Positions 23,620 to 32,711 of a stretch of DNA of 64,000 bases are shown piece after piece. The notes beneath the pieces are model-generated. The model did not search any database. It saw nothing but the letters and a program-made list of their open reading frames with translations, and was not told the DNA's origin. The stretch spans positions 558,001-622,000 of the forward strand of contig NZ_JBLGTV010000001.1 in the NCBI RefSeq assembly GCF_047468865.1, written 5' to 3'. The stretch is from Castellaniella hirudinis_A. GTDB taxonomy: Bacteria; Pseudomonadota; Gammaproteobacteria; Burkholderiales; Burkholderiaceae_B. The stretch's first letter is position 1, and each line of letters starts with the position of its first letter. The position numbers and the translations under genes were made by a program.

Positions 23620-25689
23620 ATGTCTGCTGCGGCGACCGGCACGCAGTCGGCAGGGCGGCCCCGATCTTCCACCAGCAAGCCCCAGCAGGCTCGTCTTTTC
23701 GAGCGGCTGGGTTTGCGCACGACGGCCGACTTCATTGTGCACCTGCCGTTGCGCTACCTGGACGAAACCCGGATCACCCCGCTGGCGCAGGCCCGCGTCG
23801 GCACGCATGCCTTGTTCGAAGGCGAAATCCTGCACAGCCAGATGCTGCAGCAGCCGCGCCGCGAACTGCAGGCCCTGCTGGCCGACGACACGGGACAACT
23901 GCACTTGCGCTGGCTGCATTGCTACCCGGGCCAGCAGGCCCGCCTGCGGGCCGGGCGGCGGGTGCGGGTGCGCGGCGAAATCCGCATGGGCTACCAAGGG
24001 CCGGAAATCATCCATCCGCAGGTGACCGAACCCGGCGCGCCGCTGCCCGACACCCTGACGCCGGTCTATCCCACCACGCAGGGGCTGTCCCAGCCCAGCC
24101 TGCGCAAGGCCATTGCCCAGGCGCTGGATCAGGCCGATTTGCGCGATACCCTGCCGGCGGCGGTGCGCCAAGCCTATCAACTGGCCGATTTCGAGGCCTC
24201 GCTGCGCACCTTGCATCATCCCGGGCCGGATATTTCCCTGGATTTGCTGACCGGACACGGCCATCCCGCCTGGCGGCGCATCAAGTTCGACGAACTGCTG
24301 GCCCAGCAATTGGCCCTGGCGGACGCGCGCGCCGCGCGCCGGGCGCAGCGCGGCCAGGCCCTGATCGGCGAAAACAATCTGCTGGCGGGCCTGCGGGCGC
24401 GGCTGCCCTTCGCCCCGACGGCGGCCCAAGAGAAAGCCATCGCCGAAATCCTGGCCGATCTGGCCCAGCCCCATCCGATGCACCGCCTGCTGCAAGGCGA
24501 TGTGGGCAGCGGCAAGACCCTGGTGGCCGCCATGGCGGCGGCCCGGGCGATGGACGCCGGGGTGCAAGTGGCCGTCATGGCCCCCACCGAGCTGCTGGCC
24601 GAACAGTTGTGGCGCAAATTTTCCGATTGGTTTTCGCCCCTGGGCGCGGACATCGCCTGGCTGGCCGGCGCCATGCCCGCCGCCCAGCGGCGGCAGGCCC
24701 TGCAAGCCATTGAAACCGGCGCCGCCCGCCTGGCCGTCGGCACCCAGGCGCTGATCCAGGACAAAGTGCGGTTTCATTCCCTGGGGCTGGTGATCAGCGA
24801 CGAGCAGCACCGCTTCGGCGTGGGCCAGCGCCTGGCACTCAGCCGCAAAGGGGATCAGGAAGCCTGCGTCGCGCACCAACTCAGCATGAGCGCCACACCG
24901 ATTCCCCGCACGCTGGCCATGGCCTTTTTCGCCGACATGGACGTTTCGGTGCTGGATGAACTTCCGCCCGGCCGGACGCCCGTGCGCACCCGCCTGTTTT
25001 CCGATCTGCGCCGCGAAGAACTCATCGCCCACGTGGCCGCCGCCATCCGCCAGGGGCAGCAGGCATACTGGGTCTGCCCGCTGGTCGAGGAAAGCGAAGC
25101 CCTGCAACTGCAAACCGCCGTCGATACATGGTCGCACCTGTGCCAGGCCCTGCCGGACTTGTCGATCGGCCTGATGCACGGGCGGCTGTCGGCACAGGAA
25201 AAATCCGCCACCATGGACGCGTTTCGCGACGGTGCCCTGAATCTGCTGGTCAGCACAACTGTCATCGAGGTGGGCGTGGACGTGCCCAATGCCAGCCTGA
25301 TGGTGATCGAGCATGCCGAACGCTTCGGCCTGGCCCAGCTGCACCAGTTGCGCGGGCGGGTAGGGCGCGGCCCGAAAGAATCCACTTGTGTGCTGCTGTA
25401 TCAGCCGCCGCTGTCGATGGTGGCGCGCGAACGCCTGCGCGCCATGTACGAAACCACGGATGGATTTGAAATCGCCCGACGCGATCTGGCCCAGCGCGGC
25501 CCCGGCGAACTGCTGGGCCTGCGCCAATCCGGCCAGGCGGTTTTGCGTTTCGCCGACCTCGGCCAAGACGAGTCGCTGCTCGAACAGGCGCGCGAAGCCG
25601 CCGCCTGGCTCGGCGCGGATTTTCCCGATCAGGCCCGCGCCCACCAGCAGCGCTGGCTGGCCGGCGCCACGCAATATTTACGCAGCTGA
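23620..25689 (+). CDS. recG: ATP-dependent DNA helicase RecG
   Basis: Branch-migration helicase that remodels stalled replication forks. 689 residues: N-terminal wedge (OB-fold) region (about 50-170), Walker A GDVGSGKT at 293-300, motif II DEQH (ISDEQHRFGVGQR), motif III MSATPIPRTLAM, and C-terminal motifs VGVDVPNASLMVIEHAERFG and QLRGRVGRG. Followed 32 bp later by oxyR on the same strand; recG next to oxyR is a frequent proteobacterial order. Confidence 0.96.
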   Translation: MSAAATGTQSAGRPRSSTSKPQQARLFERLGLRTTADFIVHLPLRYLDETRITPLAQARVGTHALFEGEILHSQMLQQPRRELQALLADDTGQLHLRWLHCYPGQQARLRAGRRVRVRGEIRMGYQGPEIIHPQVTEPGAPLPDTLTPVYPTTQGLSQPSLRKAIAQALDQADLRDTLPAAVRQAYQLADFEASLRTLHHPGPDISLDLLTGHGHPAWRRIKFDELLAQQLALADARAARRAQRGQALIGENNLLAGLRARLPFAPTAAQEKAIAEILADLAQPHPMHRLLQGDVGSGKTLVAAMAAARAMDAGVQVAVMAPTELLAEQLWRKFSDWFSPLGADIAWLAGAMPAAQRRQALQAIETGAARLAVGTQALIQDKVRFHSLGLVISDEQHRFGVGQRLALSRKGDQEACVAHQLSMSATPIPRTLAMAFFADMDVSVLDELPPGRTPVRTRLFSDLRREELIAHVAAAIRQGQQAYWVCPLVEESEALQLQTAVDTWSHLCQALPDLSIGLMHGRLSAQEKSATMDAFRDGALNLLVSTTVIEVGVDVPNASLMVIEHAERFGLAQLHQLRGRVGRGPKESTCVLLYQPPLSMVARERLRAMYETTDGFEIARRDLAQRGPGELLGLRQSGQAVLRFADLGQDESLLEQAREAAAWLGADFPDQARAHQQRWLAGATQYLRS

Positions 25690-25721
25690 AGCCGCGCCGG
25701 CCCAAGTCACAAGGAACCCTC

Positions 25722-26678
25722 ATGACCCTGACCGAACTGAAATACATCGTGGCGGTTGCCCGGGAACGCCATTTTGGCCGCGCGGCCGAGGCCTGTTTCG
25801 TCAGCCAGCCGACCCTGTCGGTCGCCATCCGCAAGCTGGAAGAAGAATTGGATATCGTGCTGTTCGAGCGCGGCGGCGCGGAAATCGGCATCACGCCGAT
25901 CGGCCTGCGGGTGGTTGCCCAGGCCCAGCGCGTCCTGGAGGAAGCCGCCAACCTGCGGGAAATCGCGCGCCAGGGGCATGATCCGCTGGAAGGGCCGCTG
26001 CGTGTCGGGGTGATCTACACCGTCGGGCCCTATCTGCTGCCCCACCTGGTGCCCGAGCAAATCCGGCGCACCCCGCAGATGCCCCTGCTGCTGCAGGAAA
26101 ACTATACGTCGCGCCTGCTGGAACTCCTGCGCCAGGGCGAGATCGACTGCGCCATCGTGGCCTTGCCCTTGCCGGACACCGGCCTGGCCCAATGCGCCCT
26201 GTACGACGAGCCGTTTTACGTCGCGCTGCCGCACGACCATCCCTGGGCGCGTGAAAAACACATCGCCTCCAAACGCCTGAAAGAAGAAACCATGCTACTG
26301 CTGGGCGCGGGGCATTGTTTCCGCGATCAGGTGCTGGAAGTCTGCCCCGAGCTGTCGCGCTATTCGGCATCGAGCGAAGGCATTCAGCGCACCTTCGAGG
26401 GGTCGTCCCTGGAAACCATCCGCCATATGGTGGCGGCGGGCATCGGCATCACGGTGATGCCGGCCAGCGCCCTCGGCGTGCAGGGCGACGAAGGCAAGCT
26501 GTTGCGCTTCATTCCGTTTGCCGCGCCCGTGCCGGATCGCCGCGTGGTTCTGATCTGGCGCAAAAGCTTCCCGCGCCTGGCCGCCATCGAAGCCCTGGCT
26601 CAGGCGGTGCGTCATTGCGGCATGCCCGGGGTGACCTGGCTGGATGACGCCATCGAAACCAGTCTCGCCGAGGCCTGA
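25722..26678 (+). CDS. oxyR: Peroxide-sensing LysR-type regulator OxyR
   Basis: 318 residues. N-terminal winged HTH (MTLTELKYIVAVARERHFGRAA, shortened) and a C-terminal sensor with GHCFRDQVLEVC. The two redox cysteines fall at positions 199 and 208, the same numbers as in E. coli OxyR, so H2O2-driven disulfide formation is expected. dps, a classic OxyR target, lies 118 bp downstream on the same strand, which supports the assignment. Confidence 0.94.
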   Translation: MTLTELKYIVAVARERHFGRAAEACFVSQPTLSVAIRKLEEELDIVLFERGGAEIGITPIGLRVVAQAQRVLEEAANLREIARQGHDPLEGPLRVGVIYTVGPYLLPHLVPEQIRRTPQMPLLLQENYTSRLLELLRQGEIDCAIVALPLPDTGLAQCALYDEPFYVALPHDHPWAREKHIASKRLKEETMLLLGAGHCFRDQVLEVCPELSRYSASSEGIQRTFEGSSLETIRHMVAAGIGITVMPASALGVQGDEGKLLRFIPFAAPVPDRRVVLIWRKSFPRLAAIEALAQAVRHCGMPGVTWLDDAIETSLAEA

Positions 26679-26765
26679 GCACGGCCTGCGCCGCCGGCGG
26701 CCGGCGTGCCCGGCCGGATTTTCTGCCCGATGGGGTGTTCTAAGGGTTATCCCGCTGTGTTATTC

Positions 26766-26781
26766 TGAGGTCGTCACCTCA
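26766..26781 (+). promoter_or_regulatory. Small perfect hairpin in the dps leader
   Basis: TGAGGT and ACCTCA separated by four bases, ending about 15 bp before the dps start codon and just before its ribosome site (CAGGGAG). It might affect translation or serve as an operator; no regulator is assigned. Confidence 0.3.
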
Positions 26782-26796
26782 CTCAGGGAGCCCTCC

Positions 26797-27321
26797 ATGG
26801 CAAAAGCCGAGAAAAAATCCAGCTCGAAAAAAACCCTGGCCCCTTCCAGCGGCCTGCCTATCGACATCGGCCTGTCCGAAAAAGAACGCGCCGCCGTCGT
26901 AGCCGAGCTCTCCAAGACCCTGGCCGATACCTATACGCTGTATCTGATGACGCATAACTTCCACTGGAACGTCACCGGCCCCATGTTCAGCACGCTGCAC
27001 AACCTGTTCATGGATCAATACACTGAAACCTGGCAGGCCCTGGACGCCATCGCCGAACGCATCCGCGCCCTGGGTCATTATGCGCCCGGCACCTATGCCG
27101 AATACGCCCAGCTCAGTTCCATCCAAGAACCCACCTCGGTGCCCGACGCCCAGGAGATGATCCGCCTTCTGATGGCCGGCAACGAAGCCGTGGCCAAGAC
27201 GGCGCGCACCGCTTTCAAGTGCGCCGACAAGGTCGACGACCAGCCCACCGCCGATCTGCTCACCCAGCGGCTGGACATCCACGAAAAAAACGCCTGGATG
27301 CTGCGCAGCCTGTTGGCATAA
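26797..27321 (+). CDS. dps: Dps family DNA-binding ferritin
   Basis: Dodecameric iron-storage protein protecting DNA from Fenton chemistry. 174 residues with a lysine-rich N-terminal tail (MAKAEKKSSSKKT) suited to DNA binding, the ferroxidase signature HNFHWNVTGPMFSTLHNLF, and ALDAIAERIRALGHYAPGT. The start at 26797 follows CAGGGAG. Its place just downstream of oxyR suggests peroxide induction. Confidence 0.93.
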   Translation: MAKAEKKSSSKKTLAPSSGLPIDIGLSEKERAAVVAELSKTLADTYTLYLMTHNFHWNVTGPMFSTLHNLFMDQYTETWQALDAIAERIRALGHYAPGTYAEYAQLSSIQEPTSVPDAQEMIRLLMAGNEAVAKTARTAFKCADKVDDQPTADLLTQRLDIHEKNAWMLRSLLA

Positions 27322-27360
27322 GTCATCTTTGAGGCCGCGATTCGCCGGCTTTTGGGGAAA

Positions 27361-27397
27361 ACCCCCGTATCGGTGTTGGTCCACGGTGCGGGGGTTT
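27361..27397 (+). terminator. Hairpin downstream of dps
   Basis: ACCCCCG (27361-27367) and CGGGGGT (27389-27395) form a 7-bp stem around a 21-base interval, followed by TT. It lies 40 bp after the dps stop and in front of the next gene's ribosome site. The large loop makes it a moderate candidate. Confidence 0.4.
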
Positions 27398-27432
27398 CGT
27401 GTATTCTTTCTGGGTCTTTCACAGGAGGTTGT

Positions 27433-28554
27433 ATGAACATTCGCTTGACGCCGATGGTTGCTGCTCTGGGGCTGGCCGCCGGCATGATGATGTCTTCCGC
27501 GGCGACCGCTGACACAATCAAGATCGCCATTGCGGGGCCTTATACCGGGGCGCTGACGCAGTATGGCGATATGGTCAAAGAGGGCGTGGACACGGCTATC
27601 GAAACCATCAACGCCAATGGCGGCGTGCTGGGCAATCAACTCGAAGCCGTCGTGATCGACGATGCCTGCGAACCCAAACAGGGTCCAGTCGTCGCCAACC
27701 GCGTCGTCAATGAAAAAATCCACTACGTCGTCGGGCACGTGTGCTCGGGCGCCACCATTGCCGCCGCCCCCGTCTACAACAACGAAGGCGTGGTCATGGT
27801 TTCTCCGTCGGCCACGTCGCCCGCCGTCACCGACGGCAAGAACTACGACATGATCTTCCGCACCATCGGCCGCGACGACCAGCAAGGCCCCGCCGCCGCC
27901 GAGTTCATCGTCGACAAGATCAAACCCAAGGCCGTGGCCGTCCTGCACGATAAGCAGTCCTATGGTCAGGGCATCGCGTCCGCCGTCAAGGACGACCTCG
28001 AAAAAGCCGGCGTCAAGGTCGTGCTGTTCGAGGGCATCAACGCGGGCGACAGCGATTATTCCGCCGTCATCACCAAACTGAAATCCGCCGGCGCCGACTT
28101 TGTCTATTACGGCGGCTACCACCCCGAAATGGGCCTGCTGCTGCGTCAGGGCGCCGAACAAGGCCTGCAGGCCAAATTCATGGGCCCCGAAGGCGTGGGT
28201 AACCCCGACATCAATGCCATCGCCGGCCCGGCCGTCGAAGGCATGCTGGTGACCTTGCCCGCCGACTTCACCACCGACCCGGCCAATGCCGCCGTCGTCG
28301 ACGCCTTCAAGGCCAAGGGCCGCAACGCGGGCGGCGCCTTCCAGATGACGGCCTACGCGGCCGTGGATGCCATCGCCGCAGGGATCAAAGGCGCGGGCGC
28401 CGACGACCCGTCCAAGGTAGCCGCCTGGCTGCATGCCCACGACGTCAAAACCCCGATCGGCGATATCTCCTGGAACAAACAGGGCGACCTCAACGCGTTC
28501 AAGTTCGATGTCTTCACCTGGCACGCCGACGGCAATAAGTCTGTGTATCAATAA
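27433..28554 (+). CDS. Branched-chain amino acid ABC transporter substrate-binding protein (LivK/LivJ type)
   Basis: 373-residue periplasmic protein with signal peptide (cleavage after AATA near residue 26) and type I binding fold: IKIAIAGPYTGALTQYGDM, VIDDACEPKQGPVVANRVV, VVGHVCSGATIAAAPVYN, FRTIGRDDQQGPAAAEFI and KFMGPEGVGNPDI. It is very close in sequence to the livK at 35305, from which it differs by having no permease genes next to it; it presumably shares the LivHMGF transporter. ACAGGAGG precedes the ATG. A strong terminator follows. Confidence 0.9.
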   Translation: MNIRLTPMVAALGLAAGMMMSSAATADTIKIAIAGPYTGALTQYGDMVKEGVDTAIETINANGGVLGNQLEAVVIDDACEPKQGPVVANRVVNEKIHYVVGHVCSGATIAAAPVYNNEGVVMVSPSATSPAVTDGKNYDMIFRTIGRDDQQGPAAAEFIVDKIKPKAVAVLHDKQSYGQGIASAVKDDLEKAGVKVVLFEGINAGDSDYSAVITKLKSAGADFVYYGGYHPEMGLLLRQGAEQGLQAKFMGPEGVGNPDINAIAGPAVEGMLVTLPADFTTDPANAAVVDAFKAKGRNAGGAFQMTAYAAVDAIAAGIKGAGADDPSKVAAWLHAHDVKTPIGDISWNKQGDLNAFKFDVFTWHADGNKSVYQ

Positions 28555-28638
28555 ATCCGGTGTCCGCCCGGGGTCTTTGGCCTCGGGACTGTTCGCGTCA
28601 GCCTGACGGCAGGCCCGAAAAAACGCCGATCCGAACCG

Positions 28639-28679
28639 CACCCCAAAAGTTGGACACGATCCAATTTTTGGGGTGTTTT
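28639..28679 (+). terminator. Strong intrinsic terminator after the first livK-like gene
   Basis: CACCCCAAAAGTTGGA and TCCAATTTTTGGGGTG form a 16-bp stem with one G-T wobble around five bases, followed by TTTT. It lies 85 bp after the stop codon. The half-sequence CCCCAAAAGTTGGAC also resembles terminal repeats of IS3-family elements, but no transposase is present. Confidence 0.85.
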
Positions 28680-28718
28680 GCGTGGTGCCGCCCGGGTGAC
28701 GCCGCGTCCTTGCAAGCC

Positions 28719-28732
28719 TTGCGCTGGATCAA
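28719..28732 (+). promoter_or_regulatory. FNR-like site upstream of ccpA
   Basis: TTGCGctggATCAA keeps the full right half of the FNR/ANR palindrome and three of five bases on the left. It is centred 41.5 bp before the start site predicted from the -10 candidate TACCAT (28755-28760), the class II activation position. Cytochrome c peroxidase genes are known FNR/ANR targets. Confidence 0.5.
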
Positions 28733-28766
28733 GCGCCGTCTTGTCCATTTCGCCTACCATCTGCTT

Positions 28767-28793
28767 AATAACCATATAAACGATATGGTTATT
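28767..28793 (+). promoter_or_regulatory. Perfect 11-bp inverted repeat at the predicted ccpA transcription start
   Basis: AATAACCATAT (28767-28777), spacer AAACG, ATATGGTTATT (28783-28793). The arms are exact complements. The element is AT-rich in a GC-rich genome and begins at the predicted +1 site, so a repressor bound there would block initiation; alternatively the transcript would start with a hairpin. The cognate regulator is unknown. Confidence 0.75.
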
Positions 28794-28839
28794 GGGGTGT
28801 CCTGTCCGATGGCCCCCACGTTTGTCGATGGAGAAAAAC

Positions 28840-29844
28840 ATGACGATACGCTTCAATGTCCGCGCACTTGTCCTGGCCCTGACGCTGGGGTGCGCAGGCG
28901 CCCTGCATGCCCAAACGAACGAGCCTGTGTCGCCCATCCCTTATCCGGCAGCGGGCGACCCGGCAAAAATCGAGCTGGGTAAAAAACTGTTCTTCGATCC
29001 CCGGCTGTCCAAGTCCGGCTTCATCTCATGCAATTCTTGCCACAACCTGAGCACGGGCGGCTCGGACAACCTGGCCACGTCCATCGGCGACAAATGGCAG
29101 CAGGGGCCGATCAATTCACCGACGGTGCTGAACTCGTCCCTGAACATGGCGCAGTTCTGGGATGGCCGCGCGGGCGATTTGCGCGAACAGGCCGGCGGCC
29201 CCATTGCCAACCCCATGGAAATGGCCTTTACCCACGAACTGGCCATTGCGCTGCTGGCCTCCATCCCCGACTACGTGGATGAATTCAAACAGGTGTACGG
29301 CACCCCGGAGATCACCATCGGCGAAGTCACCGACGCCATCGCGGCGTTTGAAGAAGTGCTGGTGACGCCGGACGCTCCGTTCGACTTGTGGCTGAAAGGT
29401 GACCAAACGGCCCTGTCGGATCAGGCCCTGGCCGGCTACCAATTGTTCAAGACCAGCGGCTGCGTCGCCTGTCACAACGGCCCCAATCTCGGGGGGCGAT
29501 CCTTCCAGAAAATGGGCCTGATCGAGCCCTACCAGACCGATAATCCGGCGCAAGGGCGTTCAGCCGTCACCGGCCAGGACGCGGATCGTTTCAGCTTCAA
29601 GGTGCCGACCCTGCGCAATGTCGAGCTGACCTATCCGTATTTTCACGACGGTGCGGTCAATACCCTGACCGAAGCCGTTGACATCATGGGCCGGCTGCAA
29701 TTGGGCAGGCATTACAGCGCAGAGGAAAACGCCCAGATCGTGGCGTTTTTGAAATCCCTGACTGGCAAGCAGCCGGAAATCGTGCTGCCGATCCTGCCGC
29801 CGTCCTCCGACGAAACCCCGCGCCCCACGCCCTTCGGGCCTTGA
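28840..29844 (+). CDS. ccpA: Dihaem cytochrome c peroxidase
   Basis: Periplasmic enzyme reducing H2O2 to water with electrons from cytochrome c. 334 residues with a signal peptide (cleavage after ALHAQ region near residue 25) and two haem c motifs: C64-NS-C67-H68 and C208-VA-C211-H212. FFDPRLSKSGFISCNSCHNL, PTVLNSSLNMAQFWDGRAGD, shortened, and FKVPTLRNVELTYPYFHDGAV are typical of the CcpA/MauG superfamily. The ATG at 28840 has GGAG seven bases upstream; an earlier in-frame TTG was rejected because it would break the signal peptide. Its promoter carries an FNR-like site and a large palindrome. Confidence 0.92.
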   Translation: MTIRFNVRALVLALTLGCAGALHAQTNEPVSPIPYPAAGDPAKIELGKKLFFDPRLSKSGFISCNSCHNLSTGGSDNLATSIGDKWQQGPINSPTVLNSSLNMAQFWDGRAGDLREQAGGPIANPMEMAFTHELAIALLASIPDYVDEFKQVYGTPEITIGEVTDAIAAFEEVLVTPDAPFDLWLKGDQTALSDQALAGYQLFKTSGCVACHNGPNLGGRSFQKMGLIEPYQTDNPAQGRSAVTGQDADRFSFKVPTLRNVELTYPYFHDGAVNTLTEAVDIMGRLQLGRHYSAEENAQIVAFLKSLTGKQPEIVLPILPPSSDETPRPTPFGP

Positions 29845-29877
29845 GGGCGCCAGGCGTCGATTTTCGACCTTGATGGG

Positions 29878-30954
<1,077 letters not shown>

Positions 30955-30968
30955 ATGGGCCAAATATC

Positions 30969-31811
30969 CTATTTTTCTGTGTCGACCAGGCCCTTGACGA
31001 ACCATTTTTGCATCAAGATCACGACGGCGGCCGGCGGAACCATGGCCAGCAGGGCCGTGGCCATGACGAGATTCCATTCGGTGACGCTGTCGCCCCCGGC
31101 GATCATGCGCCGGATGCCCACCACCACGGGATACATGTTTTCCTGGGTGGTGATGATCAGCGGCCACAGGTATTGGTTCCAGCCGTAGATGAACTGGATG
31201 ACGAACAGGGCGGCGATGCTGGTGCGCGACAGGGGGAAAAGCACGTCCTTGAAGAACCGCATGGGGCCCGCCCCGTCGATGCGGGCGGCCTCGACGAGCT
31301 CGTCGGGCACGGTCAGGAAAAACTGGCGAAACAGGAAGGTGGCGGTGGCCGAGGCGATCAGGGGCAGGGTCAGGCCGGCGTAGCTGTTCAGCATGCCCAG
31401 GTCGGCCACCACGGCATAGGTGGGGGCGATGCGGACTTCGACGGGCAGCATCAGGGTGACGAAAATCATCCAGAAGCACAGCATGCGCAAGGGAAAGCGG
31501 AAATACACCACGGCGAAGGCCGACAGCATCGAAATGAAAATCTTGCCGATGGCGATGGCCAGCGCCATGAACGAGCTGATCCACAGCATCCGCCCCACCG
31601 GCGGGGTGTTTTGCGCGCTGCCGGTCAGGACGGTCCAGTAATTGCTGAAGAAATGCGGCCCGGGGATCAGCGACATCGGCGCCTGGGCGACTTCCTGGGC
31701 GGTCTGGGTGGAGGCCACGAAAGCCACGTAAAGCGGGAAAGCGATCACGGCCACGCCGATGATCAGCACGGCGTGGCAAACCAGATCAAGAAGGGGACGA
31801 CGTTCTACCAT
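30969..31811 (-). CDS. ugpE: sn-Glycerol-3-phosphate ABC transporter permease UgpE
   Basis: 280 residues, six predicted transmembrane helices. The EAA loop reads ELVEAARIDGAGPMRFFKDVLFPL, cited in part, the site that docks onto UgpC. WISSFMALAIAIGKIFISMLSAFAV (part) and FIYGWNQYLWPLIIT are typical of UgpE/MalG-type permeases. It lies 14 bp downstream of ugpA. Confidence 0.92.
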   Translation of the reverse strand: MVERRPLLDLVCHAVLIIGVAVIAFPLYVAFVASTQTAQEVAQAPMSLIPGPHFFSNYWTVLTGSAQNTPPVGRMLWISSFMALAIAIGKIFISMLSAFAVVYFRFPLRMLCFWMIFVTLMLPVEVRIAPTYAVVADLGMLNSYAGLTLPLIASATATFLFRQFFLTVPDELVEAARIDGAGPMRFFKDVLFPLSRTSIAALFVIQFIYGWNQYLWPLIITTQENMYPVVVGIRRMIAGGDSVTEWNLVMATALLAMVPPAAVVILMQKWFVKGLVDTEK

Positions 31812-31825
31812 GGTTGCGCCCCCTG

Positions 31826-32707
31826 TCAGTAGTTGACCTTGCGGTCGACGTAGCGGAACTGAATGGCCGTCAGGGCGATGACGATCAGCATCAGGATGAC
31901 GGATTGCGCGGCGGAAGAACCGAGATCCAGGCCCTTGAAGCCCGCATTGTAGACCTTGTAGACCAGGATGTCGGTGGCGCGCCCGGGGCCGCCCTGCGTG
32001 ACGACGTCGATGACCGCGAAGGTGTCGAAAAAGGCGTAGATGAAATTGATGACCAGCAAGAAGAAGCTGGTGGGCGAGAGCAAAGGAAAGACGATGGACC
32101 AGAAGCGGCGCACGGGCCCCGCGCCGTCGATGGCGGCGGCTTCGATCAGGGATTTGGGAATCGACTGCAGCCCGGCCAGGAAAAACAGGAAGTTATACGA
32201 CACCTGCTTCCAGATGGACGCGAAGACGATCAGGGCCATGGCGTCCTCGCCGTCGAGGCGGGGATTCCAGTGCAGGCCGATCTCCATCATGGCGACCGCG
32301 AGGATGCCGACGGACGGCGAAAACAGAAACAGCCACAGCACCCCGGCCACGGCCGCGGCCACGGCGTAGGGCCAGATCAGCAGGGTTTTGTAAAGCGCGG
32401 CGCCCCGCACCACCCGATCCGCCATGACGGCCAGGATCAGGGAAATCGCCAGGCCGCCGAACGCCACCCAGGTGGAAAACCAGGCCGTCGTGCGAAACGA
32501 GGCCAGGTAGTCGGCGCTGGCGAAAAGATCGGCGAAGTTTTCCAGCCCCACGAACTGGGAGGACAGGCCGAAGGGGTCTTCCAGGCGAAACGACTGCCAC
32601 AGGGCCTGGCCCGCCGGCCAGAAGAAAAAGACCAGCGTGATGGCCAGCTGGGGAGCCAGCAGCAGCCAGGGCAGGGTGCGGTGGCGGAAGACGACGCGCT
32701 TTTCCAT
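31826..32707 (-). CDS. ugpA: sn-Glycerol-3-phosphate ABC transporter permease UgpA
   Basis: 293 residues, six predicted helices. The N-terminal LPWLLLAPQLAITLVFFFWP and the EAA loop SLIEAAAIDGAGPVRRFWSI identify the UgpA/MalF-type permease. It begins 4 bp after the ugpB stop and pairs with UgpE to form the membrane channel. Confidence 0.92.
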   Translation of the reverse strand: MEKRVVFRHRTLPWLLLAPQLAITLVFFFWPAGQALWQSFRLEDPFGLSSQFVGLENFADLFASADYLASFRTTAWFSTWVAFGGLAISLILAVMADRVVRGAALYKTLLIWPYAVAAAVAGVLWLFLFSPSVGILAVAMMEIGLHWNPRLDGEDAMALIVFASIWKQVSYNFLFFLAGLQSIPKSLIEAAAIDGAGPVRRFWSIVFPLLSPTSFFLLVINFIYAFFDTFAVIDVVTQGGPGRATDILVYKVYNAGFKGLDLGSSAAQSVILMLIVIALTAIQFRYVDRKVNY

Positions 32708-32711
32708 GAGC

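Noticed and set aside
28639..28679. Insertion sequence or MITE
   Set aside because: IS-like motif only; no transposase, no target-site duplication. A terminator explains the structure.
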